Part shown: piece by piece, positions 13,343 through 20,104 of the stretch
Position numbering within the stretch: the stretch's first letter is position 1
Layout of the letters: every line of letters starts with the position of its first letter
Origin: an uncultured Eubacteriales bacterium
GTDB taxonomy: Bacteria > Bacillota > Clostridia > Lachnospirales > Bianqueaceae
Direction: 5' to 3'
Length of the DNA stretch: 20,104 nt
Assembly: GCA_902782895.1 (NCBI GenBank)
Contig: CACZPA010000171.1
Span: 1 to 20,104 of the forward strand
Translations under genes and position numbers: made by a program
Notes under the pieces: generated by a model
What the model was told of the DNA's origin: nothing
Database searches by the model: none
The model's input: only the letters and a program-made list of their open reading frames with translations

Positions 13343-16090
13343 TTATTTCACTGCCAGATTGATCCACATCGGCAGAATGTAAATGGCAAGCAGGATAGCC
13401 GCAAGCCACAGATACGGCAGTATCGCGGCCGCACGGTCCCATCCGGCCGGTCTGGTCTGAAGCAATTTCTTACCCTCAGCGGCTTGCTGTGCCTTTTTCT
13501 TCCGCAAGATCTGCCGCAATACACCTGTCAAGACAAGCAGGACAACTCCGATCATGCTGATCATCAGACCGGTCCGCAGGCCAGGCGTCTCATAGCGGAT
13601 AACCACGTGATTCTCGCCCTTCCCAAGCTCCAGACACATGAAGCCGCTCAGCGCCGTATACAGGATCGCTTTCTTCCCATTGACCTGTGCTGTATAGCCT
13701 TCATGATAGGGAATCGGGATCAGCAGGGTTTCCCTGCTGCCGTTTGTTGTATAATCCGCGGTGACCGTACTGCCTTTAATGACGATATCCGTCCCTTTTA
13801 CGCTTGCTTCCAGGTTCTTCATCGTCTCCTCCGCAAGGCTGAACAGCTCAAAGGACTGCAGATGTGTCAGATTTTTGCTGATCTTGATTTCCACATGCAG
13901 GGCCTCGTTCTCATAAGTGCCAAGATCGAGGATACCGTTCAGCTTCTGCAGCGGATACTGGTTCACGATGACCTTGCCGTTTACCATGATCATGCAGGAT
14001 TTATTGGCCGGCGCATTGATCCGGGTATTATACCGTCCCTCAAAGCAGTCAAAATACAGCGTCTGCTTCCCCTCGATATAGATATCGTAGACAATCTCTC
14101 CGACGGTATTGTCCCCTGTCAGTGAAATACTGTCTTCTCCCACCGCAAGATTCTGCGTCTGCGTCATGCTGTACCGTGTAAACAGATCTCCTTTTCCGTC
14201 AAAAAGCTGCTTGTACAGCGTATCCTGCGCCTGCATCCGGTTTCCGGAGGGCGTCGCGATGATCTGATCCGGTCTCGCGTCCGTCACGATCGCGTCCGGA
14301 AAAACATATTCTGTCCGGAGCACGGAATAGCTGCGGTTGCTGTACAGTGGCTCTTCACCGTCCTTCAGCCGTGTATTATAGGCGATCGTATAGCGGATTC
14401 CCATCAATGCGTCGGTAAAATCCGTCCCTCCCTGTGAATCGGACTGCATCCAGTAGGAAGAATAACCAAGCTTCTTCAAGGCGAAAAGTGTTTCCTGATT
14501 GGTCAGCGACGTGTAATGCGCGAAAGACGGCATCCCCGTGGCGCCGGTCCAGTTTGCCTCGATCTCCCGGTTCCGTGTTTTGACGCGGTAGAATCCCGCA
14601 TCCTCGATTCTTCCGTCCAGATCGAGTACCGTCTTATAGCCGCTCTGATCCGACGCCGGGAAGCCCATGTAGACTCCGCCCTGGAAGAAGATCTCGAGCA
14701 CCATGACTGTCGCGATCACGACTCCAAAGGAATAGGTATCGAACCATCGCGCTTTGCGGAAAATCAGACATATCGCATAAGCACAGGCTGTAACCGCGAA
14801 AGAAACGGTCAGCGCGATCAGCGATTCTTGCGACCCCCACAGCGATGACGTATAATCGTTCATAACGTCCCGCTGATCCTGCTGCCAATATACCAGAAAC
14901 GCAGCAAGCAGAATGATCACAGCCATGCAGAAAATCGACGCGATCAGATTCTGCCGGACGTGCAGACGGTATTCTTCATCCGCATCCGTCCCCTCCGCCG
15001 GCTTCCGCGCCGGTTCTGCGCTCAGAGCTTCGAATGTTTCCGCGATCAGCATCAGCATAAACAGCGTCGTCATATATCCGTAACGCACCGGGAAGCACTG
15101 ATAATCGCCGGTATGCCACATCCGGTTGATCGGATCCAGAAAGATCGGAATGATCAGCAGGATGGTCATATACAGATTTACACGGGACCGCGGCTGTTTC
15201 GACAGCTTCTTATAGGGGAAGCAGAAGAGCGCCGGCAGGAAAATCCCTGTACAATACAGGAAAGGAATCGTTGTATACCAGTTCGTCTTGAGCTTGCTTC
15301 CCCTGATATTGGTCAGCAAACTTGTCCCGCGCGCGGATTCTCTGACCGCGATCAGACAGGGGAGCCAGATCACAGCTGTCAGAAGCGCTGCCGCAAGGCT
15401 CGCCTTGATAAACGCTATGCTGCGCTGCCCGCGCTCCTCGGCCGGACATACAGCGATAAGCCAGAATCCGCTGTACAGCAGCAGGAACACGACCACCATG
15501 TAGCTGAGATAATAATTGACGAAAAGCTCCACCACCAGTACCGCGATGTACAGACCGGGACGGTTCTTTTCAAACAGGCGGTCTAGGCCGAGCATCAGCA
15601 GCGGGAAAAGATACGCCATATCCAGCCAGACGACATTCTGATAGAAGAGCATCGTAAAGCCGGAGAAAGCGTACATGCATGAAAGCACGTTCAGCAGAAG
15701 GATCGGCAGGGACGGATTCCGCTTTTTGAAAAACAGGTAGGACGTCAGAGCGGCAAGAATGATCTTGGCGAGAATCAGCAGCTCGTAGAATTCCAGCATG
15801 TTCTCCTTCGGGACAAAAATCGAGAGCAGGTGCAGCGGGCTTGACGCGAAAAACAAAATCACCGACCACATATCCATGCCGCCGGCGTTTTCCATATTCA
15901 TAAAAACAGACTGCCGGCCCGTCAGGATCTCTTTCAGATCGATCAGGATCGGCACCGTCTGCTGATGCGCGTCCGCCCATGCGTTCGTCAGGCTCCCGCA
16001 CGGAAAGATGGAAAAATACAGATAAATCAGTAAACAAAGGATACCTGCCGAAACGGCCGGTATCACAAGTTCCCATTTTTTCAGGTTCAT
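13343..16090 (-). CDS. YfhO-family multi-spanning membrane protein (likely GT-C glycosyltransferase)
   Basis: The protein has 915 residues. The N-terminal half is a series of about a dozen hydrophobic segments to residue about 490. A large extracytoplasmic region (about 490-835) with beta-rich sequence follows. Two further helices lie at about 840-860 and 888-910. Family hallmarks include the first loop with an acidic DAHQQTVP and LIDLKEILTG, GMDMWSVILFFASSPLHLLS, and NVVWLDMAYLFPLLMLGLDRL. In Bacillus and Listeria, YfhO proteins are GT-C-fold enzymes that move a sugar from a lipid carrier onto teichoic acids outside the cell, working with a GtcA-type flippase and a CsbB-type transferase. Neither partner is nearby, so the acceptor is unknown. 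The ribosome binding site is weak (AAGAGAT). It lies between pfkA and aroB, probably as part of the same transcript. Confidence 0.88.
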   Translation of the reverse strand: MNLKKWELVIPAVSAGILCLLIYLYFSIFPCGSLTNAWADAHQQTVPILIDLKEILTGRQSVFMNMENAGGMDMWSVILFFASSPLHLLSIFVPKENMLEFYELLILAKIILAALTSYLFFKKRNPSLPILLLNVLSCMYAFSGFTMLFYQNVVWLDMAYLFPLLMLGLDRLFEKNRPGLYIAVLVVELFVNYYLSYMVVVFLLLYSGFWLIAVCPAEERGQRSIAFIKASLAAALLTAVIWLPCLIAVRESARGTSLLTNIRGSKLKTNWYTTIPFLYCTGIFLPALFCFPYKKLSKQPRSRVNLYMTILLIIPIFLDPINRMWHTGDYQCFPVRYGYMTTLFMLMLIAETFEALSAEPARKPAEGTDADEEYRLHVRQNLIASIFCMAVIILLAAFLVYWQQDQRDVMNDYTSSLWGSQESLIALTVSFAVTACAYAICLIFRKARWFDTYSFGVVIATVMVLEIFFQGGVYMGFPASDQSGYKTVLDLDGRIEDAGFYRVKTRNREIEANWTGATGMPSFAHYTSLTNQETLFALKKLGYSSYWMQSDSQGGTDFTDALMGIRYTIAYNTRLKDGEEPLYSNRSYSVLRTEYVFPDAIVTDARPDQIIATPSGNRMQAQDTLYKQLFDGKGDLFTRYSMTQTQNLAVGEDSISLTGDNTVGEIVYDIYIEGKQTLYFDCFEGRYNTRINAPANKSCMIMVNGKVIVNQYPLQKLNGILDLGTYENEALHVEIKISKNLTHLQSFELFSLAEETMKNLEASVKGTDIVIKGSTVTADYTTNGSRETLLIPIPYHEGYTAQVNGKKAILYTALSGFMCLELGKGENHVVIRYETPGLRTGLMISMIGVVLLVLTGVLRQILRKKKAQQAAEGKKLLQTRPAGWDRAAAILPYLWLAAILLAIYILPMWINLAVK

Positions 16091-16170
16091 TTTAATGCAT
16101 CTCTTCAGTCTCCCGGCCGGTCTGTCCGTGCCAGGTCCTGCCTTCCCGCCATCAGGCCGGAGTGCAGATA

Positions 16171-17151
16171 TTAATAGGTAGAGATCTGCAGATTCGCCTT
16201 CCAGATATCCATGGACGGCGTCTTCTTCATCGCCAATCCCTCATCGATATCGATATCGACATAAGCGCCCTTCTGAACGGCGATTACGCGGTTGGTCTCT
16301 CCCTTGGCCAGCGCTTCCACGGCCAGATAGCCCATCATGGAAGCATGCTTGATATCCAGCGCTGTCGGGCTGCCTCCGCGCTGAATATGTCCCAGAATCG
16401 TGCAGCGGGAATCGATTCCCGTCACTTCATGCACTCTCTTGGTCAGTTCCTGTGAATTGCCGACACCCTCGGCAACGATAACGATATTATGGTTCTTGCC
16501 GCGCGCGCGGTTCTCCATAATGACGCGGATAATCTGATCAAAGCTCTGCGAATCCTTATCCTCGGGGATCATGATCGCGTCGGCGCCGGTCGCGATGCCG
16601 GACCAAAGCGCGATCTCTCCGCAGTTGCGGCCCATGACCTCAACGACAGAGCAGCGCTCATGCGAAGCGGAAGTGTCCCGAAGTCTCGAGATCGCTTCTA
16701 CAACAACATTGACCGCCGAATCGAATCCGATCGTATACTCAGAGCAGGAAACGTCCGCGTCGATCGTGCCCGGAACGCCGATGACATTGATGCCGCGGTC
16801 CGAAAGCCTCTCCGCGCCGCGGAAAGTTCCGTCTCCGCCGATCACAACAAGTCCGTCGATACCGAAGATCCGGCACATCTCTGCCGCGCGGTCCTGGTAC
16901 TCGGTCTGCATAAACTCCGGACATCTTGCTGTATATAAAATCGTTCCACCGCGATGAATAATGTCCGCGACACTGTTCGCGTGCATCTCTGAAACATCGC
17001 CCTTAATCAGGCCCGCATAACCTTTATGAATTCCCATAACACGCATGCCCTTATTCAGAGCACTGCGGACCACCGCACGAATGCAGGCATTCATTCCAGG
17101 AGCATCCCCGCCGCTGGTCAGAACCCCAATTGTACTGAGACTTGTATCCAT
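16171..17151 (-). CDS. pfkA: ATP-dependent 6-phosphofructokinase, group I
   Basis: The protein has 326 residues, a normal length. It phosphorylates fructose 6-phosphate in glycolysis. Motifs in order: VLTSGGDAPGMNACIRAVVR (ATP/effector site, Arg25 and Arg29), TARCPEF, VVIGGDGTFRGAE (residues 102-114), PGTIDADV (127-134), SASHERCSVVEVMGRNCGE, EGVG, and GIDSRCTILGHIQRGGSPTALD. The glycine after GGD and the Gly in PGTID mark ATP rather than pyrophosphate as donor. The usual TIDND is TIDAD here: both aspartates, including the expected catalytic base Asp131, are kept, but the Asn between them is Ala. AAAGGAC precedes the ATG. It has its own promoter (17195-17223) and follows dnaE, an order common in Clostridia. 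Confidence 0.96.
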   Translation of the reverse strand: MDTSLSTIGVLTSGGDAPGMNACIRAVVRSALNKGMRVMGIHKGYAGLIKGDVSEMHANSVADIIHRGGTILYTARCPEFMQTEYQDRAAEMCRIFGIDGLVVIGGDGTFRGAERLSDRGINVIGVPGTIDADVSCSEYTIGFDSAVNVVVEAISRLRDTSASHERCSVVEVMGRNCGEIALWSGIATGADAIMIPEDKDSQSFDQIIRVIMENRARGKNHNIVIVAEGVGNSQELTKRVHEVTGIDSRCTILGHIQRGGSPTALDIKHASMMGYLAVEALAKGETNRVIAVQKGAYVDIDIDEGLAMKKTPSMDIWKANLQISTY

Positions 17152-17169
17152 ATTCTATAAGTCCTTTCC

Positions 17170-17188
17170 GCTGCCAGAAATAGGCAGC
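17170..17188 (-). other. 5'-terminal stem-loop in the pfkA leader
   Basis: GCTGCC (17183-17188, minus strand reading) pairs perfectly with GGCAGC (17170-17175) around a 7-base loop. The predicted transcription start falls at the base of this stem, and the ribosome binding site follows within a few bases. A 5'-end hairpin of this kind can stabilise an mRNA. Confidence 0.5.
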
Positions 17189-17194
17189 AGATAT

Positions 17195-17223
17195 ATCATA
17201 ACGAATCAAAAGGCGTTTTGCAA
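17195..17223 (-). promoter_or_regulatory. Sigma-A promoter of pfkA
   Basis: On the minus strand TTGCAA (17218-17223), a 17-base spacer and TATGAT (17195-17200). I see no clear terminator between the dnaE stop (17278) and this promoter, so some read-through from dnaE is possible. Confidence 0.85.
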
Positions 17224-17277
17224 GACTTTTCGAGAGATTTTTCGGTTTTTAAAGAATCCGTAATACAAATCCGCCGT

Positions 17278-20104
17278 TTATTTGGTCCAGGCGACGGATT
17301 TATCTCCCAGAATCCGGCACAGCTGCGCGTTCAGCTCGCGGCTTTGCGAAACCTTGTATCTTGGCGGAGCGAGGAGACGCTGCTTCTCATTCTCCAGATA
17401 CAGATACAGATTGCACGGGCCGGGATAACGGCTCACGAGCTCCAGGATCTCACCCTGCCGGCTCTGCCAGTCCGTATTGCTTGCGAACCGCAGCCACAGG
17501 TTGTGATACAGCTCGCGCGGCCCGTCCGCTGCCTGCCGGTTCTCCCCGGCTGGCTGCGCGGTGCCGCCTGCAGACGTGCCATAGGCTTGCGCAGATTCAC
17601 TCTGCATCCTCGAATATTCGCTCTGCATTCTCGCGGCCTGCGGCGAAATCCGCGGTCCGACATCGGAATACATCTTGTGGTAAACGCCGTTATAGCCCTT
17701 CCCGCCGGCATTCAGGCTGCTCTCCTGTCCCTGCGGGGCCGCTCCGAGAGCGATCAGCTTCGCGTTCTCATTATCCTCTCCGCTGACCCGACCCCGAACG
17801 AACAGAATCCTGTCCTCAACGAGATTTTCCCGCTGCTCTTCATACGTCTTCGGGAAGAACAGGATTTCTATCAGCCCGTAGAGATCTTCAATCGTCACAA
17901 AGGCCATCATGTCGTTTTTCTTGGTGATCTTTTGCTGCACCTTCACGACAATACCTCCGACCGTCGCGATCTCGCCGTCCGATACCGGGCAGCGGCCTTC
18001 CTCTTCGTCCCACTGGAAATCCGCCGAAGTCCGTGTTATGACCTTTCTCCAAGTGTCTTCGTATTCCAGAAGCGGATGTCCCGTCAGATAGATGCCCAGG
18101 ACCTCTTTCTCCATCGCGAGACGGATCTTCTCATCGTACTCACCGGAAGGCTGGATCGGATCCTCCGCCGCGGAGTCGCCGCCCTCGCCGGAATCGTCCA
18201 TCGCGAACAGATCCATCTGCCCGGACAGATTGTTCTTATGCCACTGCTGCGCCGCGCCGAGGATCGTATAGCAATTCTCCAGATAATCCTTGCGCGTACC
18301 GCCCAACGAATCGAACGCACCGGCTTTCACAAGGTTCTCCAGAACTTTGCGGTTCAGCTCCGTACTCTGCATGCGACGGCAGAAATCGGTCATGCTGCGG
18401 AAAGGCCCGTTTTCCTGCCGTTCCTGCACGATATGGTCCACAACGTTCTGTCCGACCCCTTTGATCGAGGACAGTCCGTAGCGGATCTGGTTCTTCGCGC
18501 TGACGGAGAAACCGGTCATCCCTTCATTGATATCGGGTGATGTCAGACTGATGCCCATGGGCTTGAGCGCCGCGATATAGGAAGCGACTTTCGCGGGATG
18601 GTCGATGACGGACGTCATCAGGGCCGCCATGAATTCCGCGGGATAATGCGCCTTCAGCCAGGCCGTTTCAATAGCGACGACGGCATAACAGGTCGCGTGC
18701 GCCTTGTTGAACGCGTATTTGGCGAAGTCCGTCATCTCGTCGAAGATCTGATTCGCGGCAGCTTCCGGGATCCCGCGTTTGATACATCCTTCGACGTTTT
18801 CCTCAGGGTTGCCGTAGATGAAATACTCTCGCTCCTTGGCCATGACGTCGGCCTTCTTCTTGGACATCGCGCGGCGTACAAGATCCGCGCGGCCCATTGT
18901 GTACCCGGCGAGCGTCCGCACGATCTCCATGACCTGCTCCTGGTAAACGATGCACCCATAAGTGCTCTGCAGGATCGGCTCCAGCTGCGGCACGACGTAC
19001 TGTATCGCATCCGCGTGATGCTTGCCTTCCACATACTTTGGAATGAAATCCATCGGGCCCGGGCGGTACAGCGAGATACCCGCGATGATATCTTCGGCGT
19101 TCTCCGGCCGCAACTCTTTCATGAAGGACGTCATGCCCGCGCTCTCGAGCTGGAAGACACCGATCGTCTTGCCTTCCGAAATCATCTGATAGACTGCCGG
19201 ATCGTCCATCGGAATCTGCTCCGGCCGCATATCGATGCCATAATTATGCTTGATCAGATCCAGGCAGTCACGGATAACGGTCAGCGTCCGCAGCCCCAGA
19301 AAATCCATCTTCAGCAGGCCCAGCTCTTCGATCGTCGTCATCGTGAACTGTGTCACCGGCGCGCCGTCATTTGTCGCGAGCGGCACATATTCGGTGATCG
19401 GTTTTCCAGAAATCACGACACCCGCCGCGTGTGTAGAAGTGTGGCGCGGCAGGCCCTCGAGACGTCTGGAGGTATCGATCAGCTTGCGGACCTTTTCGTC
19501 GGAATGATACAGCGAAGACAGCTCCGGATTGACCTCCAGCGCCTTGTCGATCGTAATTCCCAGGTCCTGCGGAATCATTTTGGCGATCTTGTCGGAGTCC
19601 GCGTACGGGAAATCCATCGCCCTTGCGACGTCGCGGATGACGAGTCTCGCGGCCATCGTGCCGAACGTGATGATCTGCGATACGCAGTCCGCGCCGTATT
19701 TCTCGGTTACATAATCGATGACTTCCTGCCTTCTCCGGTAGCAGAAATCCACGTCGATATCGGGCATGCTGACGCGCTCTTCATTCAGGAAGCGCTCAAA
19801 TACAAGGCTGTAGCGCATCGGCTCGATATCCGTGATGTGCAGCGCATACGCGACGACACTGCCCGCCGCCGATCCGCGCCCCGGGCCGACGATGATGCCC
19901 TTGGATTTCGCATAATTGATATAATCCCATACGATCAGGAAATAATCCACGAAGCCCATCTTCTCGATAACGCTGATCTCGTACTCATAGCGTTCCTGGA
20001 GCGTCGGCGTAACCTCTGGATAGAGCTCCTGCAGACCTTTTTCGCAGAGCGCGCGCAAGTAAGAGGCTGAAGTATAGCCCTCCGGCACCTCGTAATGCGG
20101 CAGC
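17278..20104 (-). CDS. dnaE: DNA polymerase III subunit alpha (DnaE type), N-terminal part outside the window
   Basis: The frame stays open to the right edge (...LPHYEVPEGYTSASYLRALC...), so about 941 C-terminal residues are visible and the PHP domain is outside. The internal GTG at 20088 is not the start. Polymerase-core features are GPGRGSAAGSVVAYAL, MPDIDVDFCYRRR (catalytic Asp pair, about residues 109-115 counted from 20088), LGLRTLTVI, SLYRPGPMDFIP, GCIVYQEQVMEI and KYAFNKAHATCYAVVAIETAWLKAHYPAEF. A helix-hairpin-helix region (YGLSSIKGVGQNVVDHI) follows. The OB-fold includes VGGIVVKVQQKITKKNDMMAFVTIED. A 70-residue low-complexity segment rich in Ser, Gln, Ala and Gly (about 787-856) separates the OB-fold from the last domain. 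This is the DnaE, not PolC, form; it lacks the exonuclease insertion. pfkA follows. Confidence 0.97.
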   Translation of the reverse strand, partial: LPHYEVPEGYTSASYLRALCEKGLQELYPEVTPTLQERYEYEISVIEKMGFVDYFLIVWDYINYAKSKGIIVGPGRGSAAGSVVAYALHITDIEPMRYSLVFERFLNEERVSMPDIDVDFCYRRRQEVIDYVTEKYGADCVSQIITFGTMAARLVIRDVARAMDFPYADSDKIAKMIPQDLGITIDKALEVNPELSSLYHSDEKVRKLIDTSRRLEGLPRHTSTHAAGVVISGKPITEYVPLATNDGAPVTQFTMTTIEELGLLKMDFLGLRTLTVIRDCLDLIKHNYGIDMRPEQIPMDDPAVYQMISEGKTIGVFQLESAGMTSFMKELRPENAEDIIAGISLYRPGPMDFIPKYVEGKHHADAIQYVVPQLEPILQSTYGCIVYQEQVMEIVRTLAGYTMGRADLVRRAMSKKKADVMAKEREYFIYGNPEENVEGCIKRGIPEAAANQIFDEMTDFAKYAFNKAHATCYAVVAIETAWLKAHYPAEFMAALMTSVIDHPAKVASYIAALKPMGISLTSPDINEGMTGFSVSAKNQIRYGLSSIKGVGQNVVDHIVQERQENGPFRSMTDFCRRMQSTELNRKVLENLVKAGAFDSLGGTRKDYLENCYTILGAAQQWHKNNLSGQMDLFAMDDSGEGGDSAAEDPIQPSGEYDEKIRLAMEKEVLGIYLTGHPLLEYEDTWRKVITRTSADFQWDEEEGRCPVSDGEIATVGGIVVKVQQKITKKNDMMAFVTIEDLYGLIEILFFPKTYEEQRENLVEDRILFVRGRVSGEDNENAKLIALGAAPQGQESSLNAGGKGYNGVYHKMYSDVGPRISPQAARMQSEYSRMQSESAQAYGTSAGGTAQPAGENRQAADGPRELYHNLWLRFASNTDWQSRQGEILELVSRYPGPCNLYLYLENEKQRLLAPPRYKVSQSRELNAQLCRILGDKSVAWTK

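Noticed and set aside
12498..13382. 294-codon open frame on the plus strand opposite aroB
   Set aside because: It mirrors aroB codons and shows no domain or start signal.
13311..13442. N-terminal extension of aroB to 13442
   Set aside because: It overlaps the yfhO stop region, has no family similarity, and a good ribosome binding site precedes the shorter start at 13310.
18598..20070. 490-codon open frame on the plus strand opposite dnaE
   Set aside because: It lies fully antisense to strongly conserved polymerase motifs, is rich in Arg/His/Asp as typical of mirror frames of GC-rich third positions, and has no ribosome binding site.

Overview
The window looks like a chromosomal stretch from a low-to-mid GC Firmicute, most likely class Clostridia and possibly Lachnospiraceae-like. 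The grounds are sigma-A type promoters, strong AGGAGG ribosome binding sites, the rpsF-ssb-rpsR order, a dnaE-pfkA neighbourhood, a CHAP/CW_7/PG-binding secreted hydrolase and a YfhO-type membrane protein. The taxonomic call is inference from family style, not from a marker search. I saw no tRNA, rRNA, CRISPR array, insertion sequence or phage gene.

Layout, left to right. (a) 1-759 is the 3' part of a plus-strand DUF218/YdcF-like membrane protein. It converges, across a bidirectional terminator, with a minus-strand secreted cell-wall hydrolase (871-2385) that has a consensus sigma-A promoter and a possible WalR-type box. (b) 2603-4621 is a plus-strand two-gene operon, a xylose-isomerase-like sugar isomerase/epimerase followed by a Gfo/Idh/MocA oxidoreductase. 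It has its own promoter and ends in tandem terminators. (c) 4761-10605 is a minus-strand cluster. Read in transcription order it is a SpoU/TrmH rRNA methyltransferase, lgt, a TIR-transmembrane-leucine-rich-repeat protein, and a four-helix membrane protein with two Rossmann-like domains and a C-terminal ryanodine-receptor (RyR) domain. (d) 10720-11970 is rpsF-ssb-rpsR on the minus strand, with promoter and terminator. (e) 12183-17151 is pfkA-yfhO-aroB on the minus strand, with a promoter before pfkA. (f) 17278-20104 is the 3' four fifths of dnaE, minus strand, whose 5' end lies beyond the window.

The most striking content is the TIR-LRR / RyR pair at 4761-8754. TIR domains can be NAD-cleaving enzymes that make cyclic ADP-ribose-type signals, and in animals cyclic ADP-ribose is linked to ryanodine-receptor channels. 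Here a TIR enzyme with its likely catalytic glutamate is encoded directly upstream of a channel-like membrane protein that ends in an RyR domain. The layout resembles a Thoeris-type 'TIR signal maker plus membrane effector' pair, with an extracellular-facing LRR sensor fused to the TIR. The proposed function is inference. The domain calls rest on motifs visible in the sequence.
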